64,000 nt of DNA, taken from NCBI RefSeq assembly GCF_963676685.1, contig NC_092349.1:41927426-41991425 (forward strand), given 5' to 3'. The notes beneath the pieces are model-generated. The model had not been told where the DNA came from, searched no databases, and saw only the letters and a list, made by a program, of their open reading frames with translations. Source of the DNA: Mytilus edulis (lineage: Eukaryota; Mollusca; Bivalvia; Mytilida; Mytilidae). Within the stretch, counting starts at the first letter, position 1; each line of letters starts with the position of its first letter. The translations under genes and the position numbers were made by a program. Shown here piece after piece: positions 34,020 through 46,493 of this stretch.

Positions 34020-35095
34020 CTTTATATTGAGTCTTTATGATAAAGATTCTAACTACAAGTATCACAAGCACTTTATTCATGTAAATGAGATCAAGGTCAT
34101 ATATAGACATGTACACCTTATAATCGTTTCATTCACAACACATAGTTAACCTATTGCCTACAGTGGCCGACTTAATCATGTAAAGTAAACATTGACCAAT
34201 GAGCCATGAAAATGAGGTCAAGGTCAGATCACCCTGCCAGGATGATATGTATACCTTACAATCATTTCATTCAACAAATATAGTTGATCTATTGTATATG
34301 GAACCTGAAAACAGTCAGGACCAAACTACAAAACGTTAACAATTACCAGTAAACAATGTAAATAAGGTCAAGGTCAGATCCTAACTGCAAGAAAAACATT
34401 CATACACCACAGTTGACTTATTGCTTATAGATTCTGAGCGCAAACCAAACACAAAAAACATAATAATGACCAATATACCATGCAAATTAGGTCAAAAGTG
34501 TTCTTTGTTACATATTTGTTTGTTTTTAAAGTCATTGAGATTATAACACACTGCCGGTTGACTACTGTATCCCTATTTTTGACATGTTTATCCATTTTGT
34601 CTGTTTGTTTTGTTCACACATCGTTGTTAATATAATTTGATGCACCTATCATACAAGTGAGAGGTTTAGCTAGCTATACAATAGGTTTAATCCACCATTT
34701 TCTACATATGAAATGCTTGTACCTAGTCAGGATTATGACAGTTGTTGTCCATTTGTTTGGTGTGTTTGTGCTTTTGATTTTGTTATTTGATTAGAGACTT
34801 TTTGTTTTGAGTTTTTCTCGGAGTTCAGTATTTTTGCGATTTCACTTTTTTTAGATCATACCTGCCAGGCAGACATGTACATCTTGTAACTTTTAACCTT
34901 GATCACTCATCCATGAAATGAAGTAAAGGTCAACTCTGTATAACAAACGTCCAAACATGTAGACCTTGCAACTATCCTATATACCAAATATAAGTATCCG
35001 TCACTCATTAAAATTGGGAATTTATATGACAAATATAATCTATACATTTTTTTAGTAGTCACTGAGAATGAGGTCAAGAACAATCGACATATCAC
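34020..35095. repeat. Degenerate tandem array around 'gaggtcaaggtcag'
   Basis: Repeated blocks carry catgaaaatgaggtcaaggt, gccaggatgatatgtatacc or gccaggcagacatgtacatc, and caacaaatatagttgatcta in a recurring order, with a period of roughly 150 bases. Copies are eroded. The array is interrupted at about 34500-34850 by other sequence, including the dispersed repeat at 34710. Confidence 0.65.
34710..34845 (+). repeat. Dispersed repeat, second copy of the 25771 family
   Basis: Reads aatgcttgtacctagtcagg, gttgttgtccatttgtttgg and ctcggagttcagtatttttg, matching the order in the copy at 25771. It sits inside the degenerate tandem array. Confidence 0.65.
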
Positions 35096-35797
35096 AAAGG
35101 GAACTGCCTAACAAAAGGCATCTATATAAAAGGTATGAATTATGTATATTTTCTACCTTTTGAAATATTTCAGCTTAATGCAAATAGTTTAAGTGTCACC
35201 AGATAAGCATACCCATGGTTAACATTGTGCAACTTTTATCGAAGGTCGGACCATCAGTTTCCTAATACTGTCAGCATTAAATGTTTTGAATATGATATTC
35301 AACTTAGTAAAAACAATAACTATCAGGAAGGAGGAGATGCACGACTGGAAAAATGAAAATGGGACTTTATAATGGAACTCTGCCATACAACACAGTTCAA
35401 TACACACAGTATATGCAAACTGTCTAAGAGATTCAAATCTTCAAAACTATTAAAATTCTTGGCTGAGTGTCTGATTGGCAGAAAAAAAACTTTATAACAG
35501 ATATCATAAGGATCATTCAGACCTAGTTTGGAAGAAATTTGTCCAGTTATTTCAATGGTTTCAGAGAAGACATTGATTACTATACAATATAAATAGTAAA
35601 TGTGATCATGTCCTTAAAAGAAAAGAAAAACACACATAAACATATACATTTATATAAAAAGACACTTTACTAAAATTCATTTTTAACACTACATTTAAAG
35701 TGATCCCTGAGAAATACAAAACAGGAAAATAATCAAATAAAATACTGTAAACTTTCACCATATAAAACATTGTTGTGGTTTTTATTTATCATATTAA

Positions 35798-36007
35798 GGA
35801 GGTTGACCTAGGTTAAGGGAAATAACTCTTAAAATCATCAGTACGTTTGTGTCAACCATTTTCAAAAATATATTCTAAGCTTCTAGGTTACATAGATTAT
35901 TTTCAATCTGTTTCGTGTAAATGCTTAAAATATACATTGATGAACTTGACTTTTACAAACGTTAAACTGATTTAAAGAGTTATCTCCCTGAACCAAGGTC
36001 TACCCCC
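35798..36007. mobile_element. TTAA-target MITE (210 bp)
   Basis: Inverted ends GGAGGTTGACCTAGGTTAAG (35798) and the complement of GGGGGTAGACCTTGGTTCAG (to 36007), with further inward matching (ggaaataactcttaaa / tttaaagagttatctcc). TTAA lies outside both ends (35794-35797 and 36008-36011). Non-coding. Confidence 0.82.
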
Positions 36008-36574
36008 TTAAATCATATCAGATATGTTGTGATCTTCCTGGTTTAACTGTCATCAGAAAAGTTCAAAGTCAACAGAATGACAGATTAATACATAGTGACC
36101 ACAATGGCCATGCCAGTAAATAGTAGTTTTGATTACTTTTAATCATACAAAGATGTAAAAATTATTTTCCTGAATTGCCCATGTGACACATTTAATGCTG
36201 ATTAGTATTATATTAATCATATAATAATTATATGAATTTATTCATTTTATAATGATTAATAATTTTTACATTGGTTGGCATTGAATATTGTGATTTTCCA
36301 ATCAAATAAAAACTGACAATTTCACATGTTTTAAAAAATAATCCTGTAACTTCACTTCTGCGAGGCAATAATGTTGCATCAATATGAAAGTAAAAATACA
36401 AAGATAAAAGATATCTTTCCTTGCAGTGTCTATTTTATATGCTTTAAAGGCAATGTAATAAAATGAATGACTAATCAAAGAATTAAAATAAACGAATATT
36501 CCAAATGAATATGCAAACAAATTGCACTCAAACAAACCATATAACAAGAAGTTATTGTACATTTTGCACTATTA

Positions 36575-37688
36575 GGCAAACTAAAATTAATTGGTAGATT
36601 TTCATCCAAATTTTTGAAAAAAATGGGGCAGGTGGGAGGATTTTATATTTAAATTTTTATTTCTCATGAAACCCTCTTGTGAAGTTTTGTTCATATATAT
36701 GCAAGTATAATAATAAGCTTATATCATGTATATACATGTATATGAAATCGTACATAATTTTTCAAATCTTAAATAAAAATCTCTGATTGGCAACCTTTTT
36801 TGTCTCCATAAAACGAAACAAATATGCATTTGTATGCAACAAAAGAATTACGAGTACAGAATATAATGAAAACTCAAATAGTTTTGAAAAAAAATAGGAT
36901 TGGGACGTGCTTTTACGATTCTTCTTAAAGATACAAATACTATTTAATTAATATGTAAAACATGAACTTAACAAAAAGAGAAGAAGTTGTTAAATGATTC
37001 TATTGAGAGAAATTGCACAGAAGGTGTTTGCTGTATGTCAAAAAAAAAAAAAAAAAATAGCCATGAGTAATCTAAGTGTATGTTTGCCGAATTTTTTAAC
37101 TCATGCAATATACTGTCATAAATCAAACAAGTTCGTGCTTGTGTCAATTTATTTAATCCAGTTATGTTTATGTACCAATGTTTTTCACAATTTTTGTTCT
37201 TTGGATATAATTCACAGTCCAAGATTCATGCCACAAAGCAATTTTATCAATAAAAAATCACCGGTTTTCTAATCACAGAAATTTGTGTCATGCCGCGATT
37301 TGCCCTCTTTAGAAAGTAAAGTAAAGTAAAGTAATCTTTATTTAAAGTCGGGTTCCATATATACACAATAACAAAGAACATGAGCTCTTAACACAGCGTT
37401 TTACTTGTAACCCGATTATTTCATGCCCTTCTCGTAATCATTCTCTATTCTCGGTAAATGATTTTGTTATGAAGAGCTGCAGAATCATTTAAAATTACTC
37501 AAAGAAATACGAAAATCGAAATTTGAAACAAAAGGTTTTTGAAGGAAACAAATTTTTTTGACAGTTACCGGAAACGGAAATGAACAAAATCCGGAAATTG
37601 TAAATTTCTAAAAATAAAAAAAATAAGGGCGGGATGATTTCAGAGGGGTGGGTGGGGATGAAAATCTATCAATTAATTTTAATTGGCC
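36575..37688. mobile_element. Harbinger-like non-autonomous element (1.1 kb)
   Basis: Inverted ends GGCAAACTAAAATTAATTGG (36575) and the complement of GGCCAATTAAAATTAATTGA (to 37688), continuing through tagattttcatcc in both. TTA lies directly outside both ends (36572-36574 and 37689-37691). A 3-base TTA duplication with GGC ends fits PIF/Harbinger. Inside are A-runs and (GTAAA)n at 37316-37332, but no transposase; the 80-90 residue open frames have no recognisable domain. Confidence 0.72.
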
Positions 37689-37691
37689 TTA

Positions 37692-39302
37692 TGTCCTGTA
37701 TATATACAATTTTTGAAAATAATCTATCAGTGATTTGTTAGTTTAAAAAAATTTATACAAATGATCTTCATGTCTCCTTATTTTTAATTCATACATCATA
37801 GTGTTAAATGTGATTTTTAAAAGATAGGTCTATGTACTTGTTTTATAGTTAATGAATAAAATCAGTCAAAATGCATTTTTCCCAATATGTTATAGTTTGA
37901 TGTTGCAAAAAGAAAAAAATTGACACTAGCAGCGACATTATCTCCCCTGTAACTGTAACATATGCCACTTCAATAGTTCAATAGTTCAGTAAATAAACAA
38001 TTTGTCCAGAAATAAAATATTGTCAGAACATGGCCTCATAAGATCATGGATGGGAATAACTACATGTATGTTTAATAGTGAGCAGGATATGTTCAGTTCT
38101 TTATAATAGTTGGTTTAAAAAAAACAATTTTATCTAGAAATAATTATTTTCAATTCACTTTAGGAATGTTTCAATATTCATGAATCATGCATATGATATA
38201 TACCGTCTAGAACTGTTTTAATACCAAAACTGGAATCTACACTTACTTTTTTTCAACATTACAGTATAATTTACATTACATGTACATGTATGTTTCATTA
38301 TGATATGTCATTTTGATTTGCCAACAGCAATCTCTTGTAATTCTGAAACTAACCTTCATTTCAAAATGAAATGTATTTATTATGACACAAGCTCCCTTGA
38401 TAAAGTGTACAGGTAAAGAAAGAAAAAACTTGATAGAAATCCTGTTTTCATGAACCGTAAATAAAATAGTTAAAAAAAAAAAAAGTTTTGAAAACTTCTT
38501 ATAAATAGTAATTTTATTGGGTTGTAATTTAACTTGTAAAAGTGGTTACAATGTGCACATTTTTAGAATGAAGCAATCCACGCTTCATACAAAATGTGCT
38601 TCGGTCAAGGCTTTTTCACCCCAATAAATTTACCAAAAGAAGCATTCAATTATTTTATACAAAATAAAATCATTTAAAAACAGAAGAATGTGATATAATT
38701 AAGTAAATTGTACTGAATAAACATGTCCTGTATAATATATATCAACACTTTTGCATGCTCTTGTTAAAAGTCCACCACAAAATCGCATATACATTTGTAA
38801 AAATTAAAATTTTTGCGGTCAGTCGTATAAAACATACAAGTAGCTTTAAAAATGCTTTTTGTTAAGATTTCTCAATATCACAGTCATAATTAAATACATT
38901 GTAGTAATTGTACATCTATTGTGTTTTAAAGTGTTTATCAAACTTAAAGTGTTATTTTCTCGAATCTCAACAATCAATTAAATTGATTGTTGAGATTCTT
39001 TTCATATAATATAATACTGATAAAAATTTTCTTGTTGAAAAAGTAAAAACAGAGAATATATAAAAAAAAAAATGATAAACATATTTTGATGAACACATAA
39101 TTAAGTAAATGACTAGATGAATTTCTTGATTGTAAAAAATACTTCTTTTCATCTTTAATTTTGAAGTATTTGAAAAATTCTGCCTACAAAACAAATATAT
39201 ATGTATAAAACTATGATATATTTCTTTTAATTTTCTTTAAAAAAAGTCATTTGAACTATTATTACACTTCCTTCTATAAATTCTACTTAAATCAAAGTTG
39301 CA
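37692..39302. other. Downstream flank of the glycosyltransferase gene
   Basis: AT-rich sequence that probably includes the 3' UTR of the minus-strand gene. An ATTAAA-type signal can be read near 39222 on the minus strand. No other gene seen. Confidence 0.35.
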
Positions 39303-40001
39303 TCAAAGCTTAACAATTTCTTTCACGTTTTCTGTATCACAAGAGTTATCTTTCCTGATAAACCAATGTCCCCAAGCTTTTGCTCTTGAAATTTTGTTCT
39401 GGTTACCATTCACCCAGTTATTATTGACTACATAAGGATCTGATGCTGTCCTTGTTTTATTGGGAAATGAATACCATTTACCGTCTGAAAATTCTGTAAG
39501 TGGCAAAGTTTTACATTTCAAACCATCCACTCTTCGTTTGACTAAATCTGATAGATATATTTGGTCATTTTCACCTTCAGAAATACCTCTTCCAGGTGGT
39601 AAATTCCTTATCCTCTGTTCTAATTTTGTTAGTTTATTATTCAGTTCATTCCACAGATATTTTGTTGCACGAGTAGGAAACATGTATATAAAACCGCCTG
39701 CCACTATACCAGGTCTATTAGAAACAGGGTTTACCAAAATGTCAAAACCTATGTTCTTTGCTAATGTTGGGACTGGATTTTTTATCCACAAACAATCAAC
39801 TTCAAACAAGAATATCTCTATATTATTCTGCAACATTTTCAACAATATTTGTGTTCGTCTGATCATAAGTCTTACATAGCCAGCATGGCTATAGGTTTGA
39901 TCTCCTTTTGATGACATCCCTGAAATAGCGACCACTTTGACGTCTGGCCATAATGTATTCAGATGGTCTTTGGACTCACTATCAGTTGTAATTAATAAAA
40001 C
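39303..40001 (-). CDS. Glycosyltransferase, nucleotide-diphospho-sugar transferase type, exon 2 (catalytic)
   Basis: This exon starts after the acceptor aaatgtatttcag and runs 232 codons to TGA. Joined in phase 0 to the exon at 46046-46393 it gives a 348-residue type II membrane protein, probably in the Golgi. Features of the nucleotide-diphospho-sugar transferase family (PF03407 type) are visible: a hydrophobic strand then a metal-site-like EVD and LWIKNP (FLFEVDCLWIKNP, near residues 180-190), AGGFIYMFPT near 217, and ENDQIYL further on. The family usually has DxD at this metal site; here the first residue is Glu. The donor sugar and acceptor cannot be told from sequence. The long plus-strand frame inside is an antisense shadow. 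Confidence 0.8.
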   Translation of the reverse strand, partial: VLLITTDSESKDHLNTLWPDVKVVAISGMSSKGDQTYSHAGYVRLMIRRTQILLKMLQNNIEIFLFEVDCLWIKNPVPTLAKNIGFDILVNPVSNRPGIVAGGFIYMFPTRATKYLWNELNNKLTKLEQRIRNLPPGRGISEGENDQIYLSDLVKRRVDGLKCKTLPLTEFSDGKWYSFPNKTRTASDPYVVNNNWVNGNQNKISRAKAWGHWFIRKDNSCDTENVKEIVKL

Positions 40002-40184
40002 CTGAAATACATTTAAGAAGTTAAAAAAAGATCACCAAAATAAAAAGTTGACAGTTGATTTTTTATGCATTAGTTTATGAATAAACAAGACAACTTTACT
40101 CTTCCTCGCATTACGTGTCAATAAAATTATGAAAGATATATGTAACGGTTCAATAAAGATTCAAAAATAAATCTATAGATATAG

Positions 40185-40475
40185 GAAGATGTGGTGTGAG
40201 TGCCAATGAGACAACTCTCCATACAAATAACAATTTAAAAAGTAAACCATTATAGGTTAAAGTACGGCCTTCAACACTGAGCCTTGGCTCACACCGAACA
40301 ACAAGCTATAAAGGGCCCCAAAATTACTAGTGTAAAACCATTCAAACGGGAAAACCAACGGTCTAATCTATATAAACAAAACGAGAAACTAGAAACACGT
40401 ATATATTACATAAACAAACAACAACTACTGACTTAGGACAGGTGCAAACATTTGCAGCGGGATTAAACGTTTTAA
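40185..40475 (-). repeat. Dispersed repeat inside the glycosyltransferase intron
   Basis: Reads ggaagatgtggtgtgagtgc, caatgagacaactctccata, cattataggttaaagtacgg, agctataaagggcccc and actgacttaggacaggtgca: the reverse complement, motif by motif, of 58690-58975. This is the most complete copy of the family on this strand. Confidence 0.8.
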
Positions 40476-40891
40476 TGGATCCAAACCTTCTCCCTTTTTC
40501 TGAAACAATAGCATAACATCACAACAAAGAAAAACATACGATAAAATATCAATTGGCAGACTTAACTCAATCAAAAAATAACATAGATAGAAAACGTGCT
40601 AACTAAATAAAACCTTTATACATATATTCAATATTCTGGATACTGTATATATTTATGTCCAGAGTTTTAAATTCAAATATTGTATTTTCTGTCAAACTTA
40701 TAGTCAGAATCAAAAATAATCCACCACATAAATAAAACAAATTAAGGATCAATCAACCTAAAAATCATGCATGTGAATAGGGAAATTATTTTCTATATCA
40801 TGTTCAGAATGCAAAATTACCTACAAATTCATATTATTGACATTTGCAAAAGAGATCTAAAGATTATATGGAATGCATTTTGAAATTTCAT

Positions 40892-41302
40892 AGAAGGGAG
40901 ACAATCGACCACTTTCGAGTTCATCCGTCACTGGAAAAAACTCCTCAATTATGCACGCCTTTATGACGTCATTAACCAGATAGAGGGGATCGCCTATATC
41001 CCTGCACTATTAGCGTTCATCAAGCGTCTAACTGATCGTCATTGTGCAGGATAAACTAGAAATAATGTTTGCTTTGTAAGTACTTAAGCACATTTAACCC
41101 CCTTATGACAGCAGTGCTGATTGTTAATCATGAGAATTTAATTTGCCAATTAATTCGTGTAATAATTTTAGCACTATATAGTTTTCAAACCACTCGCTCA
41201 ACATTGGAACAGAAGTGACAATGCCCGCAACTGCACAAATGTTCACTAAAACCAGAGTTTTTGACGGAATTGCATCAAACTCGAAAGTTGTCTATTCCAT
41301 AA
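40892..41302. mobile_element. Probable inverted-repeat element in the intron
   Basis: The left end gggagacaatcgaccacttt and the right end's complement ggaatagacaactttcgagt match imperfectly, continuing through ttcgagtt and ccgtca ... aaaaactc on both sides. I could not define the target duplication. Non-coding. Confidence 0.5.
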
Positions 41303-42949
41303 TAAGTAATTTTGCATTTCTTTCATGTCTTTGCATCAATTTCATTGATAGTTTGAAAAAAAAACCAATTATATAATTCACCATATGCACCCAGCAAGTA
41401 GACAAATTTCAAAATGAAAAAATCATTGAGCTTTCTTCATGTGAATCACTCATCTTGAAAATTGCATGATTGTTATAAAGATTGATACTTGAAAAGAACA
41501 CTACAAAATTAAAAAAAAATATCACCCTTGCAAAATTGGGTATTGCAAAAGAAATTCTAGTAATCTAGACCTAGAACAAGTCTCATGGAACTAAATGGAT
41601 ACAAACATTTAATTTGTTAAAATGTATTCTACTGAGTCAAAGTTCATCATTGCAAAGTGTAAACAAATAAAACTTTAAATGAAACATGTAAAAAGCCAAA
41701 GCATTATGAGATAATAAGATTAAGAATATCAAGTAATAACAAATGTTCATAAACTACACAGTCAGCCTTTGATACATTGCTATAATTCATATCAGTTGCT
41801 CCTTAGACTAAAGACTTCAAGTTCTTGCTTTGCAGTTAAAATAACTAGAAGGTACATTAATAAAAAGTAAAGCTGATACATGTATATTTAAACCAGGATT
41901 TGTATGGTAAGAGAGTCTTACAACACAAATCCTTGATTTAATCTACATACAGTGTTTATATAACCTGTGTTATCTGACACACTAGGGGACCAGACAAAAA
42001 TGTCAGATTAAGCAGGGTGTCAGAATACTCAGGTGTTGGATGAGGCAGGTTACACTGTATATATAAGTTCTATGAAAGCAAAAATGTGTATCTTGAAATG
42101 TATTAATGAAAACATTGAAGCAGAAAAACATAAATGTTCATACATGTACTGTATGCAACTAAAACAATGAAAAATTAGGTAAACATTTAAATCCCAATAA
42201 AACTAGTGCTAAGTACTTACTCAGATGGAAAAGCTTCAAATGGAAACATCTTTTTTTTCAGAGTAGTTTTATTTGCAAGTACAAAATGTACTATGTACAA
42301 GTCCATAGAGACAATTCACTCACAATACATCATATAATTTTGTTATCAATAAGTCATCCTAGAGCTTATAATTAAATAGTTGTAAATCTCTACATAGAAT
42401 TTATAATATAAGAAAGACCAAATAGAGGTGATGAGAAACAAAAATGATAATGATTTTAGACATACATGTAATGAATCTTTCTTTAATCATTTAATATCAA
42501 TATGAAACCAAACCAATGAAAGATTATTTCACCTTTTGTTCATGTCAGGGCCTTTTATAGTTTTGCTCTAATTTAAAGCAGTGACAAGTCCTGTAGTCTG
42601 TTGGACTATGGTTGATATGTGTATCATTGGCAGTCATATGACATCAACCAGTATTTTATGGTGAAATAAAATTGTGAATATATATTGAATTTGAATCTAC
42701 AAACAACTGCACCAGTCCATTCTAAATATTCCATAAAATTCACAACTGATTTTTCAAAGAGTTTTCCAATGCATTCCTTAAAATGTAAAGCACATGTCAT
42801 TGAATAATCAATTATAAAATACACAGCTTGCTTGTAACATACAGCTCATCTATAATCTGTTTATATTACAATATATGCAATATTAAAAAAAGATTTCCAT
42901 AGATTGCCCCTTTAGTCTAGATATGCTCTTTTAAACTATGAAAAACCAG

Positions 42950-45835
42950 ATGCTCCGCGAAGGGGCAGCTTTATACGACTGCAGAGGTTGAACCCTGAAG
43001 GTTGGGGCAAGTATTGACACAACATTCAAGCTGGAGACAGCTCTGAATTTGGATTGTGATTAAATAGTTGACACAGCATAGATTTCTGACACAGAATGAA
43101 TGTGGTCTAATGAACTTAAAATTATGTTTTTGCTTTTGAACAATTCACTAGTATGCTGTTGAATATTAATCCTCTCAAAAAAAAAATATTTGATGAAAAT
43201 TTCCTTTTAATTTCTAAAATCTGAAATAAGAAAAATTGAAACCCCCCCCTTCTCCCATTTTTTTTCACCTCCCCCTTTTCCTTTATTCCAAAAATGATCT
43301 CAATTTAAGTTTCTAATGGATTTTGCAACAATAACTACTCATTTAAATACATCATTTAAATACATCATAAAATATAAAATATCATACAGTCATGGTTAAA
43401 ATTAATATATATTGATAGTAACTTCTAAAAAAATAAATGGAGAATGTGTTCAAAGGGACACAGATGATGCCCCCGCTAGCATATAACGTTATAAAGGGAC
43501 ATAACTCAAGAACTGTAAAAGTGAAGCTGGCAAAAATTGAACTTAAACTGAGTTTAGAGGTAATAAGCAATATACATGTATATGTTACAGGGAATTTGTA
43601 AAATCAGGGATTTTGTAAAATCACTGGACTAATCAGTGGTTGTGTAAAATCACTAACAGTTTCAGTGGTTTTGTAAAATCCCTGAAATTGTTAGGGATTT
43701 TACAAAATCACTGAAAATAGAGCTAGGGATTTTGTAAAATCCCTGATTACAATAAAGTATAACATGCTATTAGAAATGTGTTTTTCTTAATATAAAGATA
43801 AACCAAATGAATGATCACTAATGATTTAGAAATATATTTGTTTAATAAACACTATGTCATGTATGTCTGAGCTAGAACTTGTGTATAATGATAATGACTA
43901 AAAGGCATATAAACGGGTATTTAAACCACTCTGAATTTGCTTATTTTTGCAAGACAAGTTTGGGTGACATCCCTACCACTATAAGCTATTGATATGTGAA
44001 TTTTCTTAACTATGCTGTACATGTCTTCAAGACATACATAATATTTTTAAAACATCTTCATCTGATGAATATCGTTTTTTAACAATTTTTTCAAATCTTC
44101 ACATTGAAGAACATCATACCTTCATTTATCAACAAAATATTTACTTTATTTGGATTAAAAGAGTTGAGAAATTTTAGAAACTTATTCAAAGTTATACCAC
44201 TTTGTGATAGAATACATGTGTCTGATAAATGACCAAAGTAGGTAAAACTTTGTTTATTTTTGCTTGGTTAGATTAACCTATTCATAAACATGCAAGTACA
44301 AAACAAAGTATTATTACCAATATTTTCTGTTGTCTTTTTTTTATTATTATTTTGTGAATATAAATGTTATTTTGTAGGCAGCAAATTAATAAAACAACAT
44401 TTATTTGCTTTTTATATATCAAATTTCATGCAGCAATAGGATGCTCTTGATCTGATATGCATGTAATATTTGCCACTGGACCACATACCCTAACCCACTC
44501 AATTTCTTATACCTTACATATGTGGGTTTTTTTCTCTAATGACAGCAATCAACCTACTGTTCAGTTTTTATATTTGATTTAAAAAAAATGATATAATTGG
44601 TTTTATTTTCTACAGTAATTATACAGAAAAACTATAATAAACAGTAACTTTCTTTCAAACACGGTAGTGATAAGAGCTTGTTTTGTCTTCTTTCTGTGGC
44701 TCATTGACAAAATATTCCAAAATGCTCTTGATTTCAAGACATTTGTGCCTGAGCCATTGTTCTACAGTAAATGTATCTGACTTGTTTTGTGCATGAAAAC
44801 CGCTCACTTAATATTAAAATAAAGACTAGATTAACTTCAAACTTATTTCATATTGAAGTTGAACACTCAAGTGTTACTGTTGTAGTCTTTTTTCACAGAA
44901 ATTCTTAAAAAAATGAATGAATGTATTTTACAAATTCCCTGAATTTAATCAGTGAATCTGTGAAAAAGATCTTAATTATTCAGGGATTTTGTAAAATCAT
45001 TAGTCAAAATCAGGGATTTTATAAAATCACTAATCAGTTCAGTGGTTTTACAAATTCCCTGAAATTTCAGTGATTTTACAAAATCACTGATTTCACAAAT
45101 TCCCTGTAACACATACACATTTCATTAAATTTAGTTAAGACAAACTATAGTTAAGAGAACAGAAACTAAAAAAATCTTCAATTTTTCCACTTGTAAAGGG
45201 GCATAACCCTAGAATGGCAATCAAAGTGCTTGTAATCACTGAATGGTACAGATTGCTTTAATTTATCAGTTGGTAGTATAAAAGTGAATATTGCATTGTA
45301 TATTGTACATTTTTTTGTATATAGCATTGAGTTAAGTTGATTCAAATACTTTTCTGGACAAGGAAAGATAACTCCAATTTTCAAAGTAGATTTCATAAAG
45401 CATTGGTTTTAGGTAATTCAACAACCATTCTGGACAAAGAAAGATAACTCCAATTTATTGTCTTGAAACTACAAAAATGCGTTTTTGGCCCCTTTTTTCC
45501 TACATGTAGACTGTTTGACCCATGACCCTTAAAATATATCCCAACCTTCTACTTATGGTATTAAACATTATAATTTCAGAACAATTGAAATACTTATACA
45601 CAACTTATTGTCCTGACACTAGATAATGCTTGTTTTGGGCACCTTTGGGCCCCTTATTCCTAAACCTTAGGGACCATAACCCCCAAAATCAATCCCAAGC
45701 TTCCCTTTGTGGTTATAAACATTGTGTAAAAATTTTATAGATTTCTATTTACTTATACTAAAGTTATTATCTGGAAACCACACGTCTTCGGACGCCGCTG
45801 ACGCCGCCGAAGATTACAGTCGTATCAAACTAAAT
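42950..45835. mobile_element. Large dispersed element, interrupted by a foldback insertion
   Basis: Starts near gcagctttatacgactgcag (about 42967) and ends near tacagtcgtatcaaac (about 45830), inverted over roughly a dozen bases. The start (ggttgaaccctgaaggttgg) and end (cgtcttcggacgccgctgac) are both familiar parts of a common mussel repeat. It is interrupted at 43584 by the foldback element. Everything from 40002 to 46045 is intron of the minus-strand gene, and I see no other exon in it. Confidence 0.55.
43583..45112. mobile_element. Second foldback element with palindromic tandem arrays
   Basis: Inverted ends TGTTACAGGGAATTTGTAAA (43583) and the complement of TGTTACAGGGAATTTGTGAA (to 45112). 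Inside each end is an array of short palindromic units (GGGATTTTGTAAAATCCCT or CACTGATTTTGTAAAATCA-like), at 43590-43745 and 44925-45105. The 1.2-kb centre is non-coding. The plan (ends, palindrome arrays, unique core) is the same as the element at 12638, but the sequence is unrelated. The target duplication is not clear. Confidence 0.78.
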
Positions 45836-46045
45836 AGACATGATATTATATAACAGTTGACACACTTTTACTACAACCAATTCCATGCTGTGCTTCATAA
45901 TAATTCAATCAAAATGGCGAATTTTTGGCAAGTTATCATTTCTATGATTTCTAAGTCTACAAAGTCATCATAGATGTTGTAATAACTATTCCATTCAACA
46001 TGTGTTTTTAATAAAGTGTGATAATATTATGTAAATAATGACTAC

Positions 46046-46393
46046 CTGCTTATGAATATTCATGTCTTTAGTGTTACATAGCCAGCTGTAGGTAAAGGGG
46101 AGGTAAGCATTGTTGATCAGTGTAACTAACAGGGGCTTTTTGTGTTTCATACTTTTAACAACATCTAGTATTTTAGCTATGTCTTCTTTCTCTTCTGTGG
46201 GTTTATAAGAACCAGATGATTCTAATTTTGTATTCAGGTTTTCAGATTTTTTTGGCAAATAATAAGGTCTTGGTGGTGGCACGATATACTGTTTAGTCTT
46301 CAATACTGGATCATTCCAAAAGAGACACAGCAATAGAATAATAACAGTGGAGAATGACACCATCCACAGTGCAGTATGCTTGGAAAAGGTCAT
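46046..46393 (-). CDS. Glycosyltransferase, exon 1 (membrane anchor and stem)
   Basis: The ATG at 46393 opens 116 codons ending ATGAATATTCATAAGCAG before a gtagtc donor at 46045. Phase 0 joining leads directly into the catalytic exon at 40001. A single hydrophobic span at about residues 8-26 (ALWMVSFSTVIILLLCLFW) follows a short cytoplasmic tail, as in type II Golgi enzymes. A Pro/Lys/Glu-rich stem and then a strand KKPLLVTLINNAYLPFTYSW begin the catalytic fold. The exon itself starts at about 46418 after the acceptor acttttcag, so a further 5' UTR exon should lie upstream. The donor is non-consensus after position +3 (gtagtc), but the frame match across 6 kb is strong support. Confidence 0.75.
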
Positions 46394-46493
46394 ATTTGAT
46401 CATCAGTGCATTACATCTCTGAAAAGTATAAAATAAAAATGATCAAACATGTAAAGAAATATAAACACATCAAAAAATGACTTACTTTAAACA

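Noticed and set aside
39460-39879. 139-residue plus-strand ORF
   Set aside because: Antisense shadow of the glycosyltransferase catalytic exon.
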